Source of the DNA: an uncultured Gelidibacter sp.
GTDB taxonomy: Bacteria; Bacteroidota; Bacteroidia; Flavobacteriales; Flavobacteriaceae
Reading direction: 5' to 3'
Assembly (NCBI RefSeq): GCF_947500795.1
Contig: NZ_CANMTE010000005.1
Span: forward strand, 180,591-244,590
Length of the DNA stretch: 64,000 nucleotides
Shown here one piece after another: positions 16,092 through 23,426 of the stretch (position 1 is the first letter of the stretch; each line of letters begins with the position of its first letter). Below the pieces are notes generated by a model. The model did no database searches. It worked only from the letters and a program-made list of their open reading frames with translations, and was not told the origin of the DNA. Position numbers and translations under genes: made by a program.

Positions 16092-17303
16092 ATGGAAGCA
16101 TACATCATAGACGGTATTAGAACACCAATTGGAAGTTATCAAGGCGCATTATCAACAATAAGAACAGACGATTTAGCGGCATTAGTGATAGAAGAACTCG
16201 TAAAACGTAACCCAAACATCCCAAAGGAAGCTTATGAAGATGTTATTTTAGGTTGCGCGAATCAAGCGGGAGAGGATAACCGAAACGTTGCAAGAATGGC
16301 GTCTCTTTTGGCGGGTCTGCCTGTTACAGTGCCGGGTGAAACCGTTAACCGTTTATGCAGTTCAGGACTTTCTGCTATTATTCAAGCCAACCGCGCGATT
16401 AAAGCGGGTGATGGTGATCTGTTTATTGCGGGTGGTGTTGAGCACATGACTCGCGGACCATACGTGGTGGCGAAACCGTCAAGTGCGTTTGGTACCGATG
16501 CTAAAATGTACGATTCTAGTTTTGGATGGCGATTTGTAAATCCGAAGATGCAAAAGCTATATGGTACCGATGGTATGGGCCAAACTGCTGAAAATTTAGT
16601 AGAGCAGTACAATATCTCGCGTGAAGATCAGGATAGATTTGCCTATTGGAGTCAAATGAAAGCTGCAAAAGCGCAAGAAAATGGTCGATTAGCAAAAGAA
16701 ATTGTGACGGTCGAAATTCCACAGCGCAAAAAGGATCCTATTCAATTTTCTAAAGATGAATTTGTGAAGCCAAACACGTCAATGGAGGTATTAGGAAAAT
16801 TGCGTGGTGCGTTCAAGGCTGAAGGTGGTAGTGTGACTGCGGGAAATTCTTCAGGTTTAAATGATGGTGCAGCTGCAACGATTATCGCTTCAGAAATTGC
16901 TGTAAAAAAATACAATCTAAAACCATTAGCCCGCATTGTAAGTTCTGCGGTAGTTGGTGTAGAACCACGAATCATGGGCATCGGTCCTGTTGAAGCTTCT
17001 AATAAAGCCTTGGCAAAAGCCAGATTGACCATGGAGGATATGGATATTATCGAACTCAATGAGGCTTTTGCGGCACAAGCATTAGCCTGTACGCGAGCTT
17101 GGGGATTGGAAGATAATGATCCACGGTTAAACCCTAATGGTGGTTCCATCGCCATTGGCCACCCGCTTGGTGTGACGGGGACCCGATTAGCGTATTCAGC
17201 AGCTCTAGAGTTACAAGAAACTGGAAAAAGATATGCGTTAATTACCATGTGTATTGGTGTTGGTCAAGGCTACGCAGCCATCATTGAAAACGCGAATTTG
17301 TAG
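16092..17303 (+). CDS. paaJ: PaaJ, 3-oxoadipyl-CoA/3-oxo-5,6-dehydrosuberyl-CoA thiolase
   Basis: The thiolase cleaves 3-oxo-5,6-dehydrosuberyl-CoA and 3-oxoadipyl-CoA to acetyl-CoA and a shortened acyl-CoA (finally succinyl-CoA). The 403-residue protein has the acyl-enzyme Cys at about C89 (NRLCSSGLS), the GHPLGVTG histidine motif near 361 and the second catalytic Cys in CIGVGQG near 391. I prefer the ATG at 16092 (MEAYIIDGIRTPIG) over an upstream TTG at 16047, because the extra residues are low-complexity and are encoded by the hairpin region. Confidence 0.93.
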   Translation: MEAYIIDGIRTPIGSYQGALSTIRTDDLAALVIEELVKRNPNIPKEAYEDVILGCANQAGEDNRNVARMASLLAGLPVTVPGETVNRLCSSGLSAIIQANRAIKAGDGDLFIAGGVEHMTRGPYVVAKPSSAFGTDAKMYDSSFGWRFVNPKMQKLYGTDGMGQTAENLVEQYNISREDQDRFAYWSQMKAAKAQENGRLAKEIVTVEIPQRKKDPIQFSKDEFVKPNTSMEVLGKLRGAFKAEGGSVTAGNSSGLNDGAAATIIASEIAVKKYNLKPLARIVSSAVVGVEPRIMGIGPVEASNKALAKARLTMEDMDIIELNEAFAAQALACTRAWGLEDNDPRLNPNGGSIAIGHPLGVTGTRLAYSAALELQETGKRYALITMCIGVGQGYAAIIENANL

Positions 17304-17306
17304 TAT

Positions 17307-17397
17307 TTGGGCGATCCGCAAAGGTCGGGCTTTCGGTAGTCGCTCTCTCCCGATGTAATCAGGAGAGGAGCTCCAACAATGCCTACATCCCTAAAGC
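17307..17397 (+). repeat. Dispersed repeat, TTGGGCG...ATCCCTAAAGC type, copy 2
   Basis: The paaJ-paaZ gap carries TTGGGCG at 17307, a GGTCGGGCTTTC segment, an inner CTCTCTCCCGATGTAATCAGG region with inverted character, and ATCCCTAAAGC at its end. The ends match copies 1 and 3; the centre differs. Confidence 0.6.
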
Positions 17398-17482
17398 GGT
17401 CAGGCATGATAGAACGAGGTCGCTACATAAAAATTAGAGTACATAATTTAATAATAAGATATCCACTTTTGTGGGCATTACT

Positions 17483-19981
17483 ATGAAAAAATTACAAAAT
17501 TACGTCACAGGGCAATGGATTGAAGGAATGGGAGAAGGCGTTCCTATGTTTGACGCCATCACAGGAGAAGTCGTGGCGCTTTCTGATACGCAAGGATTAG
17601 ATCTTGCTGAAATTTTGCATTACGGACGCACCAAAGGCGGCGAAGTATTGCGTAAAATGACTTTTCAGGAACGTGGCAATATGTTGAAAAGCCTTGCGCT
17701 TTATCTCACCAAAAGGAAAGAAGCCTTTTATGAATTAAGTTATAGAACAGGAGCCACCAGAGTGGACAGCTGGATTGACATTGAAGGCGGATTCGGTAAC
17801 TTATTTGCCAATGCGTCATTAAGAAAACTCTTCCCAAATCAGTCGTATCACGTAGAAGGAGAACCTATCGATTTATCTCGAGGTGGACGCTTTATGGCGC
17901 ACCACATTATGGTGCCAAAACGCGGCGTTGCGATTCATATCAATGCGTTTAACTTCCCAGTTTGGGGAATGTTGGAAAAATGTGCGACCAACTGGATGGC
18001 AGGCGTGCCTGCAGTAGTGAAACCTGCTACAAACGGTTCCTTCTTAACGGAAGCTGTTGTTCGTGAAATCATCGCTTCTGGAATCTTACCAGAAGGCGCT
18101 TTACAGTTAATTACAGGCTCTGCAAGAGCAATTTTAGATACAGTCGAATCTCAAGATGTGGTCACCTTTACAGGTTCTGCGACTACCGGACGACTTCTAA
18201 AATCCCATAAGCGCATTATCGAAGAATCAGTGCCTTTCAATATGGAAGCCGATTCCTTAAACTGTTCTGTTTTAGGTGAAGACGCACTTCCGGGAACACC
18301 TGAATTCGATTTGTTTATCAAGGAAGTCCGTAACGAAATGACCGTTAAATGTGGACAGAAGTGTACCGCTATTCGTCGTGTTATCGTTCCTGAAAATCTT
18401 GTGGAAGATGTTCAAATAGCATTAGGAAAAGCCCTAGATAAAGTCACTATTGGAGATCCTAGACTGAAAGAAGTACGCATGGGCGCTTTAATCAGTAAAG
18501 ATCAAGCCAATGAAGTAAGAGATCGCGTTCAGGAACTTGCTAAAACGGCAAGCATCGTTTATGGCGATTTAGATAAAATAGAAACCATAGGCGCTGATGC
18601 CAAAAAAGGCGCTTTCTTAAGTCCGATTTTACTTCGTGAAGATCATCCATTTCAAAATTTGGCTGTTCATGAAACGGAAGCATTTGGTCCGGTAAGTACT
18701 ATTATGCCTTATAAAAATTTAGATGAAGCCATTACTTTGGCCCAAATGGGGAAAGGCTCCTTGGTGTCTTCAATCGCAACTTATGACGATAAAATCGCTA
18801 AAGATTATGTCATCAACGCGGCAAGTCACCACGGACGCATCTTGGTCATCAATCGTGAAATGGCCAAAGAAAGTACCGGACACGGGTCGCCTTTACCAAA
18901 TTTGGTACACGGTGGACCAGGTAGAGCAGGAGGTGGCGAAGAAATGGGCGGTGTGCGTGGTATCAAGCATTACTTGCAACGTACCGCTATCCAAGGTTCG
19001 CCAACAACGTTAACTGAAATCACTGGCATCTATCAAGCCAACGCTAAATATAAGGAAGCGGAACAGCATCCGTTCAAATACCATTGGGAAGACATTGAAG
19101 CAGGAATGTCTTTAAAAACCCATAAACGTACCCTCACGGATACGGATATTATCAATTTCGCCAATTTGACCTGGGATCATTTTTATGCCCATACCGATAT
19201 TACTTCTCTTGACGGCAGTATTTTTGAAAAACGAACAGCTCACGGCTACTTTATCATTGCCGCTGCTGCAGGATTGTTTGTCTATCCTAACAAAGGTCCA
19301 GTGGCTGCCAATTACGGATTGGAGGACTGTCGTTTCCTTCGTCCATTGTACCATAACGACACCATTTATGTGCGTTTAACCTGTAAGCAGAAAGTGGACA
19401 GAGATGTCGCTTCCGCAGAACATCCAAGTGGGATTGTCAAATGGTTTGTTGAGGTCTTTGACAGTGCAGATGAATTGGTAGCCGTTGCTACAATTCTAAC
19501 CATGGTTCAGAAAAAACAAGAAGTTTTTGTTGAAATGACGGATGAAACTATTGAAAATTATCTGTCAAAGTTGACGCCAGACCTGAAGCCGAAATGGGGC
19601 ATCATGACGCCACAACACATGTTGGAGCATCTGGAATACACCTATAAAATTGCCGCTGGAGAAATTCAGGATTTTGAAGTGGCGACGCCAGAGAAAATTC
19701 TGGAGAAAGTTCACGCGAGTTTATATAACTACGAGAAATTTCCAAAGAACACCAATTTCCCAACACTCGAAAAAGGCAAGTTGGAAGCTTTAATTCACCC
19801 AGATTTGGAGACGGCAAAACAGAAGTTTCTTGAACAGAGAGCAAAATATTTAGAGTTTTATAAAGAACATCCAGAAGCTAAATTGAAGAATTTAGTGTTT
19901 GGAGAATTGAATAGGTATGAAGCTTATCTTTTGGAAAGGAAGCATTTGAATCATCACTTTGAGCAGTTTAATCTTCTATAG
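17483..19981 (+). CDS. paaZ: PaaZ oxepin-CoA hydrolase/aldehyde dehydrogenase with C-terminal DUF1569-like domain
   Basis: PaaZ hydrolyses oxepin-CoA (C-terminal MaoC domain) and oxidises the resulting semialdehyde (N-terminal ALDH domain) to open the ring. The ALDH domain (about 1-510) has the NMEADSLN glutamate near 255 and the catalytic Cys294 in GQKCT. The MaoC hydratase domain (about 525-680) has the catalytic-site stretch WDHFYAHTD near 558. The 832-residue protein is about 150 residues longer than E. coli PaaZ (681). The extra part (about 683-832) resembles DUF1569/DinB proteins, with HMLEHL and a final HHFEQF histidine cluster. The ATG at 17483 is used. The stop codon lies in a perfect palindrome. 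Confidence 0.93.
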   Translation: MKKLQNYVTGQWIEGMGEGVPMFDAITGEVVALSDTQGLDLAEILHYGRTKGGEVLRKMTFQERGNMLKSLALYLTKRKEAFYELSYRTGATRVDSWIDIEGGFGNLFANASLRKLFPNQSYHVEGEPIDLSRGGRFMAHHIMVPKRGVAIHINAFNFPVWGMLEKCATNWMAGVPAVVKPATNGSFLTEAVVREIIASGILPEGALQLITGSARAILDTVESQDVVTFTGSATTGRLLKSHKRIIEESVPFNMEADSLNCSVLGEDALPGTPEFDLFIKEVRNEMTVKCGQKCTAIRRVIVPENLVEDVQIALGKALDKVTIGDPRLKEVRMGALISKDQANEVRDRVQELAKTASIVYGDLDKIETIGADAKKGAFLSPILLREDHPFQNLAVHETEAFGPVSTIMPYKNLDEAITLAQMGKGSLVSSIATYDDKIAKDYVINAASHHGRILVINREMAKESTGHGSPLPNLVHGGPGRAGGGEEMGGVRGIKHYLQRTAIQGSPTTLTEITGIYQANAKYKEAEQHPFKYHWEDIEAGMSLKTHKRTLTDTDIINFANLTWDHFYAHTDITSLDGSIFEKRTAHGYFIIAAAAGLFVYPNKGPVAANYGLEDCRFLRPLYHNDTIYVRLTCKQKVDRDVASAEHPSGIVKWFVEVFDSADELVAVATILTMVQKKQEVFVEMTDETIENYLSKLTPDLKPKWGIMTPQHMLEHLEYTYKIAAGEIQDFEVATPEKILEKVHASLYNYEKFPKNTNFPTLEKGKLEALIHPDLETAKQKFLEQRAKYLEFYKEHPEAKLKNLVFGELNRYEAYLLERKHLNHHFEQFNLL

Positions 19982-20000
19982 AAGATTAAACTGCTCAAAG
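19957..20000. repeat. 44-bp perfect palindrome across the paaZ stop codon
   Basis: Twenty-base arms (left 19957-19976, right 19981-20000) flank TATA, itself self-complementary, so all 44 bases are one perfect palindrome. The left arm is the natural last codons of paaZ (HFEQFNLL region); the right arm is its exact reverse complement outside the gene. Confidence 0.9.
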
Positions 20001-20018
20001 CACCCGAGAAATCGGGTG
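20001..20018 (+). terminator. GNRA-loop hairpin before the GIY-YIG ORF
   Basis: CACCCGA-GAAA-TCGGGTG is a 7-bp GC-rich stem with a GAAA tetraloop, directly abutting the 44-bp palindrome. It lacks a strong T-run, so termination is uncertain; it may be part of the GIY-YIG element. Confidence 0.5.
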
Positions 20019-20041
20019 TCTCATATAATTAAGTGTAATTT

Positions 20042-20326
20042 ATGTCTTGGAGCGTCTACATCATAACAAATAAACCTAATGGTGTATTGTATATAGGAGA
20101 AACCAAGCAATTAAAACGGAGAATATATCAACATATTAATAAGGCTCATCCTGGTACATTCTCTGCGAGGTATAACTTAGACAAACTTGTTTATGTTGAG
20201 CATCTTGAAAGTGAAGTTGATGCGAAAAAGAGAGAATTGCAATTGAAAAAATGGAACAGAGCTTGGAAAATTGAATTAATAGAAAAGTCAAATCCGGAAT
20301 GGAAGGATTTGTATCAAAATTTATAA
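20042..20326 (+). CDS. GIY-YIG nuclease-domain protein (YhbQ/UPF0213-like)
   Basis: A 94-residue protein consisting only of a GIY-YIG nuclease fold. The motif is VYIITN...VLYIGETKQLKRRIYQH (about 5-31), with the conserved Arg in LKRRI and the Glu/Asn-containing C-terminal half (KKRELQLKKWNRAWK, about 62-76). Proteins of this type are often annotated as endonucleases, but substrates are unknown. It interrupts the paaZ-paaF junction, directly after a 44-bp palindrome and a GNRA hairpin, which suggests an inserted element rather than a pathway gene. Confidence 0.87.
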   Translation: MSWSVYIITNKPNGVLYIGETKQLKRRIYQHINKAHPGTFSARYNLDKLVYVEHLESEVDAKKRELQLKKWNRAWKIELIEKSNPEWKDLYQNL

Positions 20327-20371
20327 CTAACAATTAAAAGATTCCCATTGCCATGGGAACACATAAATGTG

Positions 20372-21124
20372 ATGACACAACCCTACGTAAAACAAACCAT
20401 AGAAAACGAAGTTGCCTACATTGAATTTTTTCACCCTGCCCACAATTCCCTACCAGGAGATTTGTTGGCAGAATTAGCGGACACCATTACTGCCGCAGGC
20501 AAAAATGACGACATAAAAGTACTTGTTCTTAAAAGTGGTGGCGAACGCACTTTTTGTGCAGGCGCGAGTTTTAAAGAATTAATAAACATCAATGATGAAG
20601 CTACCGGGAAAGTATTCTTTTCAGGATTTGCCAACGTCATAAACGCAATGCGTAAATGTCCAAAATTCATTATCGGGCGTATTCAAGGTAAAACTGTAGG
20701 CGGCGGCGTCGGATTGGCATCAGCAACCGATTATTGCATGGCAAGTAAATTTGCAGCTATTAAATTAAGTGAGCTCAATATTGGCATCGGACCATTTGTG
20801 GTTGGACCTGCTATTGAGCGTAAAATGGGCTTGAGCGCTATGTCGCAAATTGCTATTGACGCTAACACCTTTTATCCAGCCGATTGGGCAAAGGAAAAAG
20901 GCCTGTTTACCCAAGTTTATGAGTCCACCGCTGAGCTTGACGCTGCAGTAAAAGCAACGGCAGAGCACTTGTGTACTTACAATCCGGAGGCGATGGTAGA
21001 AATGAAAAAAGTATTCTGGAGTGGCACTGACGACTGGGATGATTTATTGGCGGAACGTGCAGCAATCAGCGGTCGTTTGGTCTTAAGCGAGTTCACCAAA
21101 GAAAAATTAAAAGGATTTAAATAA
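20372..21124 (+). CDS. paaF: Enoyl-CoA hydratase/isomerase, probable PaaF
   Basis: A crotonase-family protein of 250 residues, most likely the 2,3-dehydroadipyl-CoA hydratase needed between PaaJ/PaaZ products and PaaH. Recognisable are FCAGASFKELI (about 66-76) and the oxyanion segment GKTVGGGVGLASATDYCMA (about 109-127). It is clearly different from PaaG at 12056 and lacks the PDSGG motif. The ATG at 20372 is preferred over the TTG at 20348, whose extra residues fall in an inverted repeat. The assignment as PaaF rests on family and position. Confidence 0.75.
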   Translation: MTQPYVKQTIENEVAYIEFFHPAHNSLPGDLLAELADTITAAGKNDDIKVLVLKSGGERTFCAGASFKELININDEATGKVFFSGFANVINAMRKCPKFIIGRIQGKTVGGGVGLASATDYCMASKFAAIKLSELNIGIGPFVVGPAIERKMGLSAMSQIAIDANTFYPADWAKEKGLFTQVYESTAELDAAVKATAEHLCTYNPEAMVEMKKVFWSGTDDWDDLLAERAAISGRLVLSEFTKEKLKGFK

Positions 21125-21249
21125 ATAGCGGATTACGGTTAGGACAATTCAATATAAGAAATTCAAAAATCGACAATCGTTAATCAACAATCAACAACCC
21201 GCCCGTACCGAAAAGGCATGTTCGGGCGGGTCAACAATCAGCAATCACC
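21125..21249 (+). repeat. AATC-type repeat interrupted by a CCCGCCC hairpin
   Basis: The paaF-paaY gap has a right arm of the AATC family (TTCAAAAATCGACAATC and onward) with a degraded left arm. Into it is set a GC-rich hairpin: ACCCGCCCG at 21197-21205 and CGGGCGGGT at 21223-21231, with a 17-base loop. CAATC units continue on the far side. Confidence 0.65.
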
Positions 21250-21846
21250 ATGATTTACAGTTTCAAAGGCTACACACCAGTCGTTCACGAAAGTAGCTTC
21301 GTACATCCACTCGCGGCCGTAACGGGCAATGTCATCATCGGCAAGCACTGTTATATAGGACCGGGAGCGGCAATTCGTGGTGATTGGGGTCAAATTATCT
21401 TGGAAGACGGTGTCAACGTTCAGGAAAATTGTACGGTGCATATGTTTCCAGGAAAATCCATCACCTTAAAAGAAAGCGCACATGTGGGCCACGGCGCCAT
21501 CATTCACGGCGCTAATTTGGGCAGAAATTGCCTCATCGGAATGAATGCCGTCATAATGGATGACGCTGAAATAGGTGATGAAAGTATCATTGGAGCCATG
21601 TCGTTTGTTAAGGCCGAAACCATTATTCCAAAGCGAAGTCTGGTGGTGGGGAATCCCGCAAAAGTGATCAAAGAAGTGAGTGACGAGATGATCGCATGGA
21701 AAACTAAAGGCACACAATTGTATCAGCAATTACCAACGGATTGTCATGAAAGTTTAAGGGCAGTGGAACCATTACGAGAAGTTCCGGAGCATATGAAAAT
21801 GCAGGAAGATGTTTATAAAACGCTTCGTGATTTTATGAAGCAATAG
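21250..21846 (+). CDS. paaY: PaaY, hexapeptide-repeat protein/thioesterase
   Basis: PaaY is a left-handed beta-helix protein of the gamma-carbonic-anhydrase family; characterised PaaY acts as a thioesterase that removes inhibitory 2-hydroxycyclohepta-1,4,6-triene-1-formyl-CoA. The 198-residue protein shows hexapeptide repeats (VIIGKHCYIGPGAAIRGDWG near 27-46 and on), metal-ligand histidines in TVHMFPG and HVGHGAIIHGA (about 62-84), and a C-terminal helical tail. It closes the classical paa gene set. Confidence 0.9.
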   Translation: MIYSFKGYTPVVHESSFVHPLAAVTGNVIIGKHCYIGPGAAIRGDWGQIILEDGVNVQENCTVHMFPGKSITLKESAHVGHGAIIHGANLGRNCLIGMNAVIMDDAEIGDESIIGAMSFVKAETIIPKRSLVVGNPAKVIKEVSDEMIAWKTKGTQLYQQLPTDCHESLRAVEPLREVPEHMKMQEDVYKTLRDFMKQ

Positions 21847-21930
21847 TTGGGCGTTACCCAAAAGGGTCAGGCTTTCCGCTATATCTTTTTTGTGAAAAAC
21901 AAAAAAGGATGTCGCTGCAATCCTTAACGC
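21847..21930 (+). repeat. Dispersed repeat, TTGGGCG...ATCCTTAACGC type, copy 3
   Basis: The paaY-E2 gap begins with TTGGGCGTTACCC, contains GGTCAGGCTTTCCGCTATATC and a stem TTTTTTGT/ACAAAAAA around GAAAA, and ends ATCCTTAACGC. It shares both ends with the copies at 9027 and 17307. Confidence 0.65.
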
Positions 21931-21964
21931 AAGAGTTAACTAAAAAAGAAAATTAGATTATAAA

Positions 21965-23272
21965 ATGTCAAAATTTGACTTAACAATGCCCAAAATGGGC
22001 GAAAGCATTACAGAAGGCACCATCATCAATTGGCTCATCAATGAAGGTGATTCCTTTGAAGAAGGTGACATCATTTTAGAAGTTGCGACTGATAAAGTAG
22101 ATAATGAAGTTCCGGCCCCAAAATCGGGAACCTTGGTGAAAACCCTCTTTAAAGCCAAAGATGTCGTGCCCGTAGGTCAAGTCATCGCAGTTTTAGAAGT
22201 GACCACATCAGAAAGTAAAAAGGTTGTCACGTCGAGCGCAGTCGAGACGCTTCCGAAAAAGCAAAAGGCCACCCAACAAAAACCACAGCCAAAATCAGGA
22301 GGAACTCCTTCATCTTCAAGTTCAAGTTCATTTTCAACTTCAAACTCCAACACCTTTTTTTCGCCGTTAATCCAAAAAATAGCCAAAGAACAGCACATCA
22401 GTTTTGAAGAATTGGCGCGAATTCCAGCCACAGGACATGAAGGCCGATTGCGCAAAAGCGATGTCTTCAATTACATAGAAGACGGCCGACCTTACAAATT
22501 CGCCCAACCGGTAACCCAAGATCCAACGGCGTACCGTATTCCCCAATTAAAATTCGATAAAGGCAAAGGGAAAATCATTGAGATGGACCGGATGCGTCAA
22601 ATGATTGCAGATCATATGGTGTATTCGAAACACACCTCACCACACGTGACCGCCTATGTAGAAACCGATATGACCAACATGGTCAATTGGAGAAATGCCA
22701 ACAAAAAAGCTTTTGAAGAAAAATATGGCGAGCGCTTAACATTTACGCCATTATTTGTGGAAGCCGTGGCGAAAGCGGTCAAGGATTTTCCAAACATCAA
22801 TGCTTCTGTCGATGGCAATAACATCATCGTTAAAGAAGATATCAATATCGGGATGGCCACAGCATTGCCAAGTGGAAATTTAATTGTTCCCGTGGTTAAA
22901 AACGCGGATCAAAAGGATTTAAAAACATTAGCGCAAAACGTCAATGATATGGCGAATAAAGCCCGAGAAAATAAATTGGGTGGCGATGATATAAAAGGGA
23001 GCACTTTTACGATTTCCAATGTGGGGACTTTTGGAAGTGTGATGGGAACACCGATTATCAATCAGCCGGAAGTTGCCATTTTAGCTTTGGGAATCATCAA
23101 AAAACGCGCTGAAGTGATGGAAACAGAAAAAGGTGATGAGATTGCCATCCGAAGCATGATGTACCTATCCTTATCTTTTGACCATCGTGTTGTGGATGGC
23201 TTTTTGGGAGGAAGTTTTGTACGTCGTGTAGCCGATTATTTTGAGCAATTTGATATCAATAGAGAAATATAA
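21965..23272 (+). CDS. 2-oxoacid dehydrogenase E2 (dihydrolipoyl acyltransferase)
   Basis: The acyltransferase core of a branched-chain or related 2-oxoacid dehydrogenase. The 435-residue protein has one lipoyl domain (1-80, lipoyl Lys44 in ATDKVDNE), a Ser/Pro-rich linker with a serine run (about 113-127), an E3-binding domain (about 130-175) and the catalytic domain ending in SFDHRVVDG, with H407 in the active site. It moves an acyl group from E1 to CoA. It is co-directional with the paa genes and 118 bases after paaY. Confidence 0.9.
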   Translation: MSKFDLTMPKMGESITEGTIINWLINEGDSFEEGDIILEVATDKVDNEVPAPKSGTLVKTLFKAKDVVPVGQVIAVLEVTTSESKKVVTSSAVETLPKKQKATQQKPQPKSGGTPSSSSSSSFSTSNSNTFFSPLIQKIAKEQHISFEELARIPATGHEGRLRKSDVFNYIEDGRPYKFAQPVTQDPTAYRIPQLKFDKGKGKIIEMDRMRQMIADHMVYSKHTSPHVTAYVETDMTNMVNWRNANKKAFEEKYGERLTFTPLFVEAVAKAVKDFPNINASVDGNNIIVKEDINIGMATALPSGNLIVPVVKNADQKDLKTLAQNVNDMANKARENKLGGDDIKGSTFTISNVGTFGSVMGTPIINQPEVAILALGIIKKRAEVMETEKGDEIAIRSMMYLSLSFDHRVVDGFLGGSFVRRVADYFEQFDINREI

Positions 23273-23321
23273 TAATACATAAGGCTTGACACATATGTAG
23301 ATTTTGTCAAATCTTAAATTT

Positions 23322-23416
23322 GCGTTAGGAATTACGAATCTCACTTGTATTTGATAAATAGGTATTCGTGATACCGCTTTGCTAAATTGCAGTGAAAAAC
23401 CCGCCCGAACGCCCAA
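23322..23416 (-). repeat. Dispersed repeat of the TTGGGCG type, reversed copy 4
   Basis: Between E2 and E1 the plus strand reads GCGTTAGGAATTACGAATC ... CGCCCAA, the reverse complement of the ends of copies 1-3. The inside has ACGAAT / ATTCGT inverted pairs and other arms unlike the other copies. Confidence 0.55.
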
Positions 23417-23426
23417 AACATAACAC

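Noticed and set aside
20042..20326. GIY-YIG gene as a homing endonuclease of a group I intron
   Set aside because: There is no intron-like structure and the neighbouring genes are not interrupted; the ORF lies between complete genes.
22290..22345. Serine-rich run in the E2 protein as a frameshifting or simple-sequence phase-variation tract
   Set aside because: The repeat of TTCAAG-like codons is short, in frame and lies in the flexible linker where such runs are normal.
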